A DNA stretch of 64,000 nucleotides from Saccharothrix ecbatanensis (lineage in GTDB: Bacteria > Actinomycetota > Actinomycetes > Mycobacteriales > Pseudonocardiaceae). Below are positions 8,144 to 17,557 of the stretch, piece after piece. The DNA is taken from the NCBI RefSeq assembly GCF_014205015.1, contig NZ_JACHMO010000001.1, forward strand, positions 4,836,001 to 4,900,000, in the 5' to 3' direction. Position numbers and translations under genes: made by a program. Every line of letters begins with the position of its first letter. The stretch's first letter is position 1. The notes under the pieces are model-generated. The model worked only from the letters and a program-made list of their open reading frames with translations. It was not told where the DNA came from and did not search any database.

Positions 8144-8854
8144 ATGCCGGTCACCGCCGGGGGCGCTCACGCCGTCCTCGCGATCGCAGCGGACCGAGCC
8201 GCCGGGATCGAATCCGCGTGGCGGCTGGTGCGCGGCGCGCTGACCGGCCCGACCCGGTCCACCGACCACGACGCCGTGCTGCTGATCCACCCGCCGTCCG
8301 ACCGCTTCCCGGTGCGGCTCACCGAAGCCGTGCACCGGCACAACGACTCGGCCCCCGCGCCGATCCGGCTTCGGGTGGTCGTGGCCGACGAAGTGCCCGA
8401 AGCCTTGGCGGTGCTCGACTCGGACGCCTTCCGCTCGGCGCACGCCGCGTCCACCAAGCCGGTCCTGATCGCGATGACGGACGACTACTTCCGCGTTCAC
8501 CCGATCGACGGACCGGAGCGCCACCGCACCGTGCGGGTGCCCGGCCTGGCGGAACCGGTCTGGCTGCTCGACGCCCGCGTGCCGGACCAGGAAGCCCTGT
8601 TCCACGCGCTGATGGCGATGCCGTCGATGCGGACCGAGGCCGACCGCCGGCTGGTGCTCGACCTGCTGCCGCCGGCCATCGCCGGCGCGGTGCCGCATCA
8701 CCCGGTCGCCGCGTTGCACGTGCACGGCCTGCTCCAGACGTGCCTGGAGTACGAGCACGGCCTGACCGCGCTCAGCCACGCATTGCACACGGTGGAAGGT
8801 GAGGGTTCCACACTAATGAACCGAATCGACACCCTATTGCGCACCGAAGGTTGA
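8144..8854 (+). CDS. degenerate cyclase-like domain fused to effector-associated domain 2 (EAD2)
   Basis: This 236-residue protein starts at ATG 8144. Residues about 5-140 resemble the nucleotide-cyclase-like domain often fused to EADs in Streptomyces conflict proteins. DHDAVLLIHPPSD stands where that family has a DGVL-VPP core, APIRLRVVVADE matches the IRLR-A-H-GE strand, and PVLIAMTDDYFR matches the later strand. The usual catalytic acidic and Gly residues (GDG, HxGE) are absent, so activity is doubtful. Residues about 148-235 fit EAD2 (LFHALMAMPSM, then RRLVLDLLPP). EADs pair homotypically, and the next gene also begins with one. It is the first gene of the four-gene conflict operon. Confidence 0.65.
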   Translation: MPVTAGGAHAVLAIAADRAAGIESAWRLVRGALTGPTRSTDHDAVLLIHPPSDRFPVRLTEAVHRHNDSAPAPIRLRVVVADEVPEALAVLDSDAFRSAHAASTKPVLIAMTDDYFRVHPIDGPERHRTVRVPGLAEPVWLLDARVPDQEALFHALMAMPSMRTEADRRLVLDLLPPAIAGAVPHHPVAALHVHGLLQTCLEYEHGLTALSHALHTVEGEGSTLMNRIDTLLRTEG

Positions 8855-8943
8855 GCGGCAATCCGTAGCCTGTACCCGGTAATACTGAGATCGTTGAAAG
8901 GGCTTCGACACTGGGTGCGGACCGCTCGAACGGGGGACCACCA

Positions 8944-10446
8944 ATGGTCCATGCGGACGACAACGACGGCAGCCGGTTGCTCTTTCCCCTTGTCGACGTG
9001 CTGTGCCGGGTGCCGACGCTGACCAATCTCGTCGGACGGAACCTGGTCGTCCGGGCAATGTCCGCAGAATTGCGGGAAACCTTGGCGGTCGAGGAGCACC
9101 CGAACACCTACGGGCACCTCTACAGCCTGGCCGAAGTGTGTCAGCAGAGCCCAGAACGGCTATCCGCGCTCGTGCGCATCGTGAGTCGCTTCGAGCAGGA
9201 TTCGCGCACGATGGTTGAATTGCGCCGCGTCATCGCCGAACTGACGCCGTTGGACCTGTTCCCGACCTCCGAACGAGCAAGGCTGTTCACATTGCTGGCT
9301 GGCGTCGTCGTGCCCGACATCGCGGACATCTACCGCGTCGTGGCGGGCGAGACCGCCCCCGGCCTGTACGGGTCGACCACGTACGCCGGCGTGTTCCGGG
9401 TGCTGGAGACGCTGAACGCCGGGTCGGACGGGGTGCCGAGGCCGATGGTGTTCGTGGAGCACATCGCGGCACGGGTGCGCACCGAGTTGGCGATCGACCT
9501 GCACCGGTGGAACGAGACGCAGGCCGAGTCGATGGACCTGATGGACGAGCTGACCGCGATCCGGGAGAGCCTGCGCCCGGAGACCGCGCCGCCACTGGCG
9601 CCGCCGCTCGGCTCCCCCGCCTACCTCGTGCTGCTGTTGCGCCGCGAAGGGCCGGCCGGCGACTGGTTCCGCCTTTCGCACTGGCGCCAGCTCGGCGGGC
9701 CCGAGCCGTGGTCGCCGCTGCACGGCACGGACGAGGTCGGCACGCTCGCCGAGATCAAGGGCCACGTGGCCACGCTCATCGAGAAGGTCGAGGACGACTG
9801 GGCCCAGTACCGCCCGGACATCCGGATCGAGTTCGTGCTCGACTACGAGAACCTGAACCTGGACGTCGACCAGTGGCCGTGGGAGAACGACCCGGACCTG
9901 TCGGTGCCGATGGGCTGCCGCTACCCGGTGGTGGTGCGCAGCCTGGAGCGGATGGTGGCGCGCAAGTACCACCGCGAGTGGCGGCAGCGGTGGGACGAGA
10001 TGGCCGGACAGCTCGGCCGGGACAAGGGCCTCGCGCACACCTCCACGTGCCGCGCGCTGAGCGACAGCGAACAAGGCCTGCGGGAACTGCTGTCGCGGTT
10101 CAACCGGGAACGCGCGCTGGTGTCGCTGGTGCTCAGCGCGCCGCCGCGGCCGGAGAGCGCGGGGCGGGACGAGATCGCGGCCGGGGTGCGGTCGGGCGTG
10201 CCGCTGATCGTGTGGCACCGGCGGGACTGCGGCACCGGCGAGTTCACCGAGGTGGTCGAGTCCGTGCTGCACGGCCAGGACGAGCTGCACCTGTTGGAAC
10301 GGGTCCGCATGACCCGGACCACGGCGTTCGCGGAAGGCCCCACGCGACGCCACGTCGGCGAGGCGCTGACGATCCTCTACGACGACCCCACGCGGCTCGT
10401 CGTGCCCAGCCAACCGGGGCCGCCGGAAGGGATTGCGGTCGGATGA
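8944..10446 (+). CDS. vWA-MoxR associated protein (VMAP) with N-terminal EAD
   Basis: This 500-residue protein starts at ATG 8944. Residues about 12-105 look like a second EAD2 (LVDVLCRVPTLTN ... RIVSRFEQDS), matching the one in the preceding gene. A middle VMAP region follows. The C-terminal VMAP-C domain is recognised by WPWENDPDLSVPMGCRYP followed by VVVRSLERM at about 310-337. In the published comparative analysis of NTP-dependent conflict systems, VMAP links an effector to a MoxR ATPase and a vWA protein. Its stop overlaps the MoxR start by four bases (ATGA). The first 300 bases have lower GC3 than the rest. Confidence 0.75.
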   Translation: MVHADDNDGSRLLFPLVDVLCRVPTLTNLVGRNLVVRAMSAELRETLAVEEHPNTYGHLYSLAEVCQQSPERLSALVRIVSRFEQDSRTMVELRRVIAELTPLDLFPTSERARLFTLLAGVVVPDIADIYRVVAGETAPGLYGSTTYAGVFRVLETLNAGSDGVPRPMVFVEHIAARVRTELAIDLHRWNETQAESMDLMDELTAIRESLRPETAPPLAPPLGSPAYLVLLLRREGPAGDWFRLSHWRQLGGPEPWSPLHGTDEVGTLAEIKGHVATLIEKVEDDWAQYRPDIRIEFVLDYENLNLDVDQWPWENDPDLSVPMGCRYPVVVRSLERMVARKYHREWRQRWDEMAGQLGRDKGLAHTSTCRALSDSEQGLRELLSRFNRERALVSLVLSAPPRPESAGRDEIAAGVRSGVPLIVWHRRDCGTGEFTEVVESVLHGQDELHLLERVRMTRTTAFAEGPTRRHVGEALTILYDDPTRLVVPSQPGPPEGIAVG

Positions 10447-11453
10447 ACGACGGTCGAGTCGGCCCTGGCAACGTCTACCAAGGCACCGGTGACGTCGCGC
10501 AGACGCCCGTCGCGGACCTGCCACCGCCACCGCCGTGGCGGACGTTCACCGGTCGCGGCGCCACGTCCCGGCCCGCGGACGACGGCGGCGAGGGCGACCG
10601 GCGGGTGGGCGGCGTGCGCGCGGTGCGCCGGACACCGCACCCGAACGAGGTCGCGATGGTGAACGCGGCGATCAGGCTGCGCCGCCCGCTGCTGGTCACC
10701 GGCGCGCCCGGCACCGGCAAGTCGTCGCTGGCGTACCTGGTGGCGCGTGAGCTGGGCCTGGGTCCGGTGCTGCGGTGGCCGGTGACCAGCCGGACCACGT
10801 TGAAGGACGGGCTGTACCTGTACGACGCGATCGCGCGGGTGCAGGCGGTGGGCGCGAACGACCCGGAGTCCGGTATCGGCGACTACATCCACCTGGGGCC
10901 GTTGGGCACCGCGCTGCTGCCGTACGACCTGCCGCGCGTGCTGCTGATCGACGAGCTGGACAAGGGCGACATCGACCTGCCGAACGACCTGCTGAACACG
11001 TTCGAGGAAGGCGAGTACGAGATACCGGAGCTGGTCCGGTACGCCAAGCACCGAGACGAGGTGGAGGTGCTGACGGCGGACCGCGGCCACTCCGCGACGG
11101 TCCACCACGGCATCGTCCGCTGCCGCGAGTTCCCGGTCGTGATCATCACCAGCAACGGCGAGCGCGAGTTCCCGCCCGCGTTCCTGCGCCGCTGCCTGCG
11201 GCTGCACGTGCGGCAGCCCGGCACGGAGCAGCTGGGCGAGATGGTGGCGGTGCACTTCGGCGACGCGCACGGCGTGGACGTGGCCCGGCTCATCGGCGAC
11301 TTCCTGGCCCACCGGTCCGACGTCGGCACGGTGTCCGCAGACCAACTGCTCAACGCGGTGCACCTGGCCACGTCCGGCGCCTACCAGCCGGACGAGGAGT
11401 GGACCGAACTGCTCAAGGCGATCTGGCACCCGCTGTCCGCGGAGGCCGGGTGA
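10443..11453 (+). CDS. MoxR-type AAA+ ATPase
   Basis: This 336-residue AAA+ protein has a Pro-rich N-terminal tail of about 60 residues. Walker A is GAPGTGKS at 87-94, Walker B is LLIDELDK near 166-173, sensor 1 is VVIITSNGEREFP, and the arginine region is PAFLRRCLRL. It is typical of the MoxR branch, whose members remodel a partner vWA protein. Translation is coupled at both ends: ATGA overlap with VMAP, and GTGA overlap with the next gene, which supplies the vWA-like partner. Confidence 0.85.
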   Translation: MNDGRVGPGNVYQGTGDVAQTPVADLPPPPPWRTFTGRGATSRPADDGGEGDRRVGGVRAVRRTPHPNEVAMVNAAIRLRRPLLVTGAPGTGKSSLAYLVARELGLGPVLRWPVTSRTTLKDGLYLYDAIARVQAVGANDPESGIGDYIHLGPLGTALLPYDLPRVLLIDELDKGDIDLPNDLLNTFEEGEYEIPELVRYAKHRDEVEVLTADRGHSATVHHGIVRCREFPVVIITSNGEREFPPAFLRRCLRLHVRQPGTEQLGEMVAVHFGDAHGVDVARLIGDFLAHRSDVGTVSADQLLNAVHLATSGAYQPDEEWTELLKAIWHPLSAEAG

Positions 11454-14400
11454 ACGGACCACGGGCCGAGCCGGCGGGTGTCGAGGTGCTGCTCCAGCAC
11501 CTCGACGCGACCGACAGCCGGGTGGAGGCGCTGCGCACCGCGGACCTGACCTTGCGCGAGGTCCGGGATTCGCTGTGGCTCGCCGGCGCGCTGCGACCGC
11601 CCGCGCAGCCCGAAACCATCGCACCGGAGGCAGAACCTCCCGAGCCTGAGGACGAAACGGACCCCGACGAACCCGGTCCGACGCCGGAACCCACGCCCGA
11701 ACCAGAGCCGGAATCCGTCCCCGACCCCGATCCGGGCCCCGCGGAACCCCAGCGGTGGACGCCGACGCCGACCACGATGGCGCGCGCCGACCCGGTGCTC
11801 GCGCTGGGAGGGAAGGTCGGCGCGGTGTCCGCGTGGCCGACGGTGCCCGCACTGCCGGAACGGCGGGGTATCAGCCGGGCGCTGCGGCCGTTGGCGCGCA
11901 GGCAGACGTCACGGCGGCTGAAGGTGCTGGACGAGGAGGCGACCGCCGTGCGGGCCGCCCAGGACGGGCTGTGGCTGCCGGAGTGGCGTGCCGCGCCGTG
12001 GCGCCGGTTCGAGGTGGCGCTGGTGGTCGACACGACCGTGGCGGCCGAGATCTGGCGGCAGACCGTGCGCGAGTTCCGGGTGCTGCTGGAACGCCAGGGC
12101 GCGTTCCGGGACGTGCGGGTGTACGAGCTGAACAGCTCGTGCCCCATGCCGCACGACGTGACGCTGCGGTCCGAGGGCGGCGCGACGCACGAGTGGCGGT
12201 ACCTGGTCGAGCCCGCGGGCAACCGGATCGTGCTGGTGCTCACCGACACCATCGGCCGGGCCTGGCACAGCGGCGCGGTCGGCCACGTGCTGCACCGGTG
12301 GGGCCGCTCGATGCCGGTCGCGGTGGTGCAGACGCTGGCGCAGCGCCTGTGGTCCTGGGGCGGTCTGCCGACCCGCCGGCTGAGGCTGTCCGCGCCCGCG
12401 CCCGGCGCGCCCAACCGCCAGTTGCGCGTCGCCGGGGCGACCGAACCCGGCGCGATGGCGGTGCCCGTGCTCGGCCTGTCCGCCGAGTGGATGGCCCGCT
12501 GGGCCCGGCTGCTCACCGCGCCGGGCGCCGAGTGGGTGGAGACGACCGCCGCGCTCGTCACGCCCCAGGCCGCGCCCCCGCCCGACCCGGCGGCGGACGA
12601 GCCGTCGACCGCGGCCGAACGCGTGCTGCGGTTCCGCACGTACGCCTCGGTGGACGGGTTCCAGCTCGCCGGCCTGCTCGCCGCCACCCCGTTGAGCCCG
12701 CGGCTGATGGGCCTGGTGCAGCGCGTCCTGCTGCCCGGCTCGGATCTGTCGACGCTGGCCGAGGTGATGCTCGGCGGCCTGATGACCCGGCTGCCCGGTG
12801 TGGACGGCGCGGCCGACGCCGTGGCCTACGACTTCGACACCGGCGTCCGGGAAGAGCTGCTGGCCGGCTCCCGCCGTTCGGACACCGCACGGGTCGCCCG
12901 GGTGCTGGACGACTACGGGGGCGCCGACAACGCGGCCCTGCGCAACTTCCGGCTCGCCCTGGACGAGCCGGACGACACGCGCGACCTGGACCCCTCCCCG
13001 GAGAACCTGCCTTACCTCAAGGTCCAAGCGGCCGTCTTCCGCGCCCTGTCCGGGCCCTATTCCCGGAGGTCGCAGCGCCTCCGGCGAGTCCTCGGCACCG
13101 GCGGCGCGGGCCCGGACGGAACACCGAACCAGGAGAACAGCGCTGTGACGAACACCGACACCCGACCGCCCGCACCAGAGGTCGGGTCGTTGCCGCCAGA
13201 AGGAGACGACGTGAACGCTCCCGACACCCCTTTGTTCGTCGCCGATCGGCAGCCCGGGACACAGCCGCAGGTGTGGGGTCACGTGCCGTTGCGCAACCCG
13301 GACTTCGTCGGGCGGGTCGACCTGCTGGCGCGGCTGGGGCAGAAGTTGGACGAGGCCGGGCCGACCGCGGTGCTCCCGGAGGCGTTGCACGGCATGGGCG
13401 GCGTCGGCAAGTCGCAGACCGTGGTCGAGTACATCCACCGGCACGCCTCCGAGTACGAGGTGGTGTGGTGGATCACGGCGGAACAGCCGGCGCAGATCAA
13501 GGCGAGTCTCGTCGAGTTGGCCAAGAAGCTCGGCGTCGCCGCGGCGGCCGCGGCTGACACCGCCGTGCCCGCCGTCCTCGAAGCGCTGCGCCGCGGCGAG
13601 CCGTACTCGCGCTGGCTGCTGGTGTTCGACAACGCGGACCAGCCGCAGGACGTGCGTCCGTACTTCCCCGCGGGCAACGGCCACATCGTCGTCACGTCGC
13701 GCAACTCCGAGTGGGGCGGCTTCGCCCGTCCCGTCGAGGTGGACCTGTTCACCCGGCAGGAGAGCGTCGAACTGCTCCACCGCCGCGGCGGCGACCTGGA
13801 CCCGGCCGAGGCCGACGCGCTCGCCGAAGCCCTCGGCGACCTGCCGCTGGCCGTCGAGCAGGCCGCGGCCTGGCGCGCGCAGACCGGCATGCAGGTGTCG
13901 GAGTACCTGGAACTGCTGGAGCAGAACCGCACCGAACTGCTGGAGACGGGCACGTCCAGCGCGGACCAGCTGCCGGTGGCGGCGGCGTGGAACGTCCCGC
14001 TGAACCGCCTGAAGCGCGACCACCGCGCCGCCCTCGAACTGCTCCAGGTGTGCGCGTTCTTCGGCCCGGACCCCATCTCGCAGAAGCTCTTCCGTGGTGT
14101 CCGCGACGCACCGGTGCCGGATGCGCTGGCGGACGCGCTGCGCGACCCGATCAAGCTCAGCCGGGCCGTCCGGGAGATCAGCCGGTACAGCCTGGCGAAG
14201 ATCGACCACCGGGCCAACTCGCTCCAGCTGCACCGGCTGGTGCAGACGGTGCTGAAGAACCGGCTCGACCCGGAGGAGCAGGACCGGATGCGGCACGCGG
14301 TGCACGTGCTGCTGGTCAACGGCGACCCCGGCGACCCGGACGTCACCGTGAACTGGCCGCGGTACGCCGAGCTGCTGCCGCACGCGCTGGTGTCGCGCCT

Positions 14401-15742
14401 CATCGGCTGCCAGGACAGGTGGGTCCGGGTCCTGGTCATGAACCTGGTCCGCTACCTGCTCAACGCCGGCGACTTCGACGGCGCACGCGACCTGGCCGAG
14501 CAGGCCATGCAGTCTTGGCGGAAGTCACTGGGAGATAAGGCCTTCGACACTCTGGAGATGACCCGCCGGTACGCGATCGCGTTGCGCCGCATGGGGCGCA
14601 ACGCGGAGGCGCAGCAGCTCAACGAGCGGACGCACGAGCTGATGCGGGAGGTGGCGGGCGACGACCACGAGATCATGCTGAACATGCTCGACACCCTCGC
14701 CGCCGACCGCCGGGAGCAAGGTGAGTTCGCCCGGGAGCTGGAGATGCGCCAAGAGGTCTACGACCGCGCCGCGGCGATCCTCGGCAAGGACGAGCCGCAG
14801 ACCACGAGCTACGCCAACAACCTCGCCAGCGCGTTCCGGCTGATGGGCGACTACGACCGGGCGCGCCGGATCGACGAGGCGAACCTGCGCCGGCGGATCG
14901 CGGTGCTCGGGCCGGACCACACGCTCACGTTCAGCTCGCACAACAGCCTCTGCATGGACCTCAGGGAGTTGGGGCGCTACGGGGAGGCGGTCCGCCGGCA
15001 GGAGGAGTCCCTGGTCGTGCAGCGGGACCTGTTCGGCACGGACCACCCCCGGGTGATCGGCGCGACGCGGAACCTGTCGGTCGCGCTGTGCCGGGCGGGT
15101 GATCACGTGCGGGCGCTGGAGCTGGCCGAGGAGTGCGCCGCGCTGTACCGGCTCCGGCTCGGCGAGGAGCACGTCGACACGGTGACGTCGCAGATGAACG
15201 TGTCCATCGACCTGCGCCACCTCGGCGATCTCGAACGGTCGCTCGTCCTGGCGCGGGAGAGCTACGCGGACATGCGGCACGGGATGGGCGAGACACACCC
15301 GTTCACACTCATCGCCGGGCTGAACCTGGCGGTGGTCCTGCGCCTGCGCGGCGACGTCACCGAAGCGCTCGACCTGGACCGCGCGATGTACGCGCAACTC
15401 GTGGAGGTGTTCGACGCCGATCACCCGTTCAGCCTGGTCGCCGCGACGAACCTGGCCAGTGACCTGGCCGCCGGCGGTGACCACGCGGGGGCGCGGGAAT
15501 TGGACGAGGACACCCTCGAACGGTCCACCAGAGTGCTCGGGCCGGAGCACCCATCGACGCTCGCGATCGCGTTGAACCTCTCGATCGACCTGCGCGACCT
15601 CGGCGAGGAGAACGAAGCCGCGGTGCTGCACGCCCGCACGGTGACGAGTTTCCGCAAGGTTCTCGGCGACGAGCATCCGGCCACAGTCGCCGCCACTCAG
15701 TACGCACGGGCGAACTGCGACACGGACACCATGCAGTTCTGA
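11450..15742 (+). CDS. SAV_2336/vWA-like - NB-ARC - TPR protein of the FxSxx/VMAP type
   Basis: This 1430-residue protein starts at GTG 11450 inside the MoxR stop. In order: a short N-terminal helical region; a Pro/Glu/Asp linker (about 50-105); a SAV_2336-type vWA-like domain (about 185-560) whose expected DxSxS metal site reads DTTVA at 194-198; an acidic linker; an NB-ARC/STAND NTPase with P-loop GMGGVGKS at 648-655, Walker B WLLVFDNAD, HIVVTSRN and LPLAVEQAA; then about ten TPR units (roughly 1000-1420) with alternating ALRRMGRNAEA / DHPRVIGATRNL-type helices. It resembles the TPR protein of FxSxx-COOH loci. It is probably the sensor/switch subunit. Confidence 0.8.
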   Translation: MNGPRAEPAGVEVLLQHLDATDSRVEALRTADLTLREVRDSLWLAGALRPPAQPETIAPEAEPPEPEDETDPDEPGPTPEPTPEPEPESVPDPDPGPAEPQRWTPTPTTMARADPVLALGGKVGAVSAWPTVPALPERRGISRALRPLARRQTSRRLKVLDEEATAVRAAQDGLWLPEWRAAPWRRFEVALVVDTTVAAEIWRQTVREFRVLLERQGAFRDVRVYELNSSCPMPHDVTLRSEGGATHEWRYLVEPAGNRIVLVLTDTIGRAWHSGAVGHVLHRWGRSMPVAVVQTLAQRLWSWGGLPTRRLRLSAPAPGAPNRQLRVAGATEPGAMAVPVLGLSAEWMARWARLLTAPGAEWVETTAALVTPQAAPPPDPAADEPSTAAERVLRFRTYASVDGFQLAGLLAATPLSPRLMGLVQRVLLPGSDLSTLAEVMLGGLMTRLPGVDGAADAVAYDFDTGVREELLAGSRRSDTARVARVLDDYGGADNAALRNFRLALDEPDDTRDLDPSPENLPYLKVQAAVFRALSGPYSRRSQRLRRVLGTGGAGPDGTPNQENSAVTNTDTRPPAPEVGSLPPEGDDVNAPDTPLFVADRQPGTQPQVWGHVPLRNPDFVGRVDLLARLGQKLDEAGPTAVLPEALHGMGGVGKSQTVVEYIHRHASEYEVVWWITAEQPAQIKASLVELAKKLGVAAAAAADTAVPAVLEALRRGEPYSRWLLVFDNADQPQDVRPYFPAGNGHIVVTSRNSEWGGFARPVEVDLFTRQESVELLHRRGGDLDPAEADALAEALGDLPLAVEQAAAWRAQTGMQVSEYLELLEQNRTELLETGTSSADQLPVAAAWNVPLNRLKRDHRAALELLQVCAFFGPDPISQKLFRGVRDAPVPDALADALRDPIKLSRAVREISRYSLAKIDHRANSLQLHRLVQTVLKNRLDPEEQDRMRHAVHVLLVNGDPGDPDVTVNWPRYAELLPHALVSRLIGCQDRWVRVLVMNLVRYLLNAGDFDGARDLAEQAMQSWRKSLGDKAFDTLEMTRRYAIALRRMGRNAEAQQLNERTHELMREVAGDDHEIMLNMLDTLAADRREQGEFARELEMRQEVYDRAAAILGKDEPQTTSYANNLASAFRLMGDYDRARRIDEANLRRRIAVLGPDHTLTFSSHNSLCMDLRELGRYGEAVRRQEESLVVQRDLFGTDHPRVIGATRNLSVALCRAGDHVRALELAEECAALYRLRLGEEHVDTVTSQMNVSIDLRHLGDLERSLVLARESYADMRHGMGETHPFTLIAGLNLAVVLRLRGDVTEALDLDRAMYAQLVEVFDADHPFSLVAATNLASDLAAGGDHAGARELDEDTLERSTRVLGPEHPSTLAIALNLSIDLRDLGEENEAAVLHARTVTSFRKVLGDEHPATVAATQYARANCDTDTMQF

Positions 15743-15751
15743 CCTCCAACC

Positions 15752-15784
15752 GGGTGGTGGTCCGCTGACATCGGGCCACCACCC
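15752..15784. terminator. bidirectional hairpin between conflict operon and HExxH gene
   Basis: Perfect 9-bp arms GGGTGGTGG (15752-15760) and CCACCACCC (15776-15784) with a 15-base loop lie between two convergent stop codons. There is no T-tract. Confidence 0.6.
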
Positions 15785-15796
15785 TGACTCGTCCTT

Positions 15797-17557
15797 TCAG
15801 GCGTCTCCGGTGAACACCGGCCGCGCCATCGCGCGGTCGAACCAGGCGACCAGCCGCAGCGGCGCGGGCGCGGTTCCGGTGCGGACGGCGATGTCGTGGT
15901 GGACAGCTCGGACCAGCTCGGGGACGCGGCGCAGCGCGGTGGAGTCGAGCGCGAGCCCCAGTCCGGCCCACGAGGCGACGTCGTGCGACGCGGCGCGCAG
16001 GCGGGCGGCGTAGCCATCGGCGGCGGCAGCCCGCTCACCTCGGACGTACGCGAATTCCGGTCCCGCGCGGTCCGGCACGCGGTCGAACTCGACCGGATCG
16101 AGCACGCGCAGCTTGAGCAGGCCCGCGAGCAGCGATTCCCCGGACGCGGCCGTGGGCACGACCTCCCCGTCAGGCACAAGGTCTGGTGGCGTGCGCCCAT
16201 CCAGCCACGCCGCGACCACCTCGGCCACGCTCCGCTGATCCGGACGGATGTGCCGCAGGCGCCAAGTGGTCGCGTGCTCGGCGGTGAGCTCCGCGACGGC
16301 GGTCTCCGTCGCCGGTGACACGTCCACCGGTTCACACGCCGCCAGCCGCACCGCGACCGCCGCGACGAACTCGCGGCCCAGGTCGGTGAGCTGCGTCAGG
16401 CCGCACATCCCTGCCACCGCGACGCCCACCTGACGTGCCCGGAACGCGAGGTTGAACTCGGCGCGCCGGGCCAAGGGCGGGGTCACCAGATCGTGTTGGG
16501 CGTGCCAGAACTCCACCACGCTCACGAACGCGTACACGCCGTGCAGCAGTCCGTCGAGCGGGCGCGGGTCGTCGCGCCACGGCGCGTAGAACGCGGGCTC
16601 ACGGTCGGCGCGGTGCAATTCGACCAGGTCGAGGAGGGCGTTGACCTTGGAGTGCTGCAACTCGTGCACGAGCGCTTCGCCGAACTCGGTCGCGGACCGC
16701 TTGGGTGACATGGCGATCGCGCCGTACGCCGCAGCCGAGGACGCCGCGAACATGTCCCGCCGGGCGTCCAGCGGGATGACGGTCGTCAGTCCGGCCGCCA
16801 GTTCCTCCGCCGGCCCGGGGTGCCGCGCCGTCAGCAGGTCCCAGGCCTCATTCAGGAGTTTTCGCCACTGGTCCCACTCACTGTCGTCCAGCGGGCCCGG
16901 TGGCACCGGACCGGTGAACTCGCGGTAGGGGTCGAGGTCGTCCACCACCACGTCGACCGTGTGCCCGCGCGCGGTGCCTCGGTGCCGCTTGACGGCCTCC
17001 CACCCCACCGTCCGCGTCTCACCCGCCACCTCGACCGAAAGACCGTTGTCCGAGTTGAGCAACCGGGCGTGGCCCACCGGGAACCGGTTCGGCAGCCGGT
17101 ACGCACCCACCGACGGCAGCGACACCGCGCCGTGCACGACGGGCACGGCGATCGCGCAGGACAGTCCACTTCGGACAGCCGCGGCGGCGGCGACGGCGTG
17201 GAACCAGCCGACCTCCGACCACAGCGGGGTGGCGTCGGCCGCCGTGCCGAGCACTTGGCGCAGGGCGCGGCTCAGCCAGACACCGACCGACGGGTGCATC
17301 AGCACGTCCTCGACCACGTCCGGTGCTATCCGCTCCGCCTCCGCCAGCACGGTCCACGACCCGTCCAGGTCGGCGAAGGGCCCGAGCCGGCCTGTGACCG
17401 CGTGCGCGGCCTCCAGCAACGTGCGCAACCGCAGCCGCCGGACGCTGTACTGTGTTTTCCGCAATATTGCCATTCCAGCAGCGGATACCGATCCCGCGCA
17501 GATCTCGTCGAAGACGAAACGCGGGAGCCAATGGGCCCGCAGTCCGCTCGACCTCAC
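15797..17557 (-). CDS. HExxH motif peptide-modification enzyme (aKG-HExxH beta-hydroxylase-like)
   Basis: The protein is 586 residues from the GTG at 17557, which overlaps the precursor stop (ATGTGA). The zincin-like motif HELQH is at 298-302 with a further His at about 339 (GLLHGVYAF), which fits the metal triad. The N-terminal LPRFVFDEI...LRKTQYSVRRLRLRTLLEA matches the usual opening of HEXXH putative peptide-modification proteins of RiPP loci. Relatives have been reported as iron/alpha-ketoglutarate peptidyl beta-hydroxylases rather than proteases. A longer frame upstream would start inside the precursor gene, so the coupled GTG is preferred. The likely substrate is the 65-residue peptide encoded just upstream. 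Confidence 0.8.
   Translation of the reverse strand: MRSSGLRAHWLPRFVFDEICAGSVSAAGMAILRKTQYSVRRLRLRTLLEAAHAVTGRLGPFADLDGSWTVLAEAERIAPDVVEDVLMHPSVGVWLSRALRQVLGTAADATPLWSEVGWFHAVAAAAAVRSGLSCAIAVPVVHGAVSLPSVGAYRLPNRFPVGHARLLNSDNGLSVEVAGETRTVGWEAVKRHRGTARGHTVDVVVDDLDPYREFTGPVPPGPLDDSEWDQWRKLLNEAWDLLTARHPGPAEELAAGLTTVIPLDARRDMFAASSAAAYGAIAMSPKRSATEFGEALVHELQHSKVNALLDLVELHRADREPAFYAPWRDDPRPLDGLLHGVYAFVSVVEFWHAQHDLVTPPLARRAEFNLAFRARQVGVAVAGMCGLTQLTDLGREFVAAVAVRLAACEPVDVSPATETAVAELTAEHATTWRLRHIRPDQRSVAEVVAAWLDGRTPPDLVPDGEVVPTAASGESLLAGLLKLRVLDPVEFDRVPDRAGPEFAYVRGERAAAADGYAARLRAASHDVASWAGLGLALDSTALRRVPELVRAVHHDIAVRTGTAPAPLRLVAWFDRAMARPVFTGDA

Noticed and set aside
11909..14383. 824-codon open frame antisense to the NB-ARC/TPR gene
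   Set aside because: Composition is Arg/Pro/Ala/Gln-rich without motifs. It is the mirror of a real gene with strong P-loop and TPR signatures, a usual artefact of high GC3.
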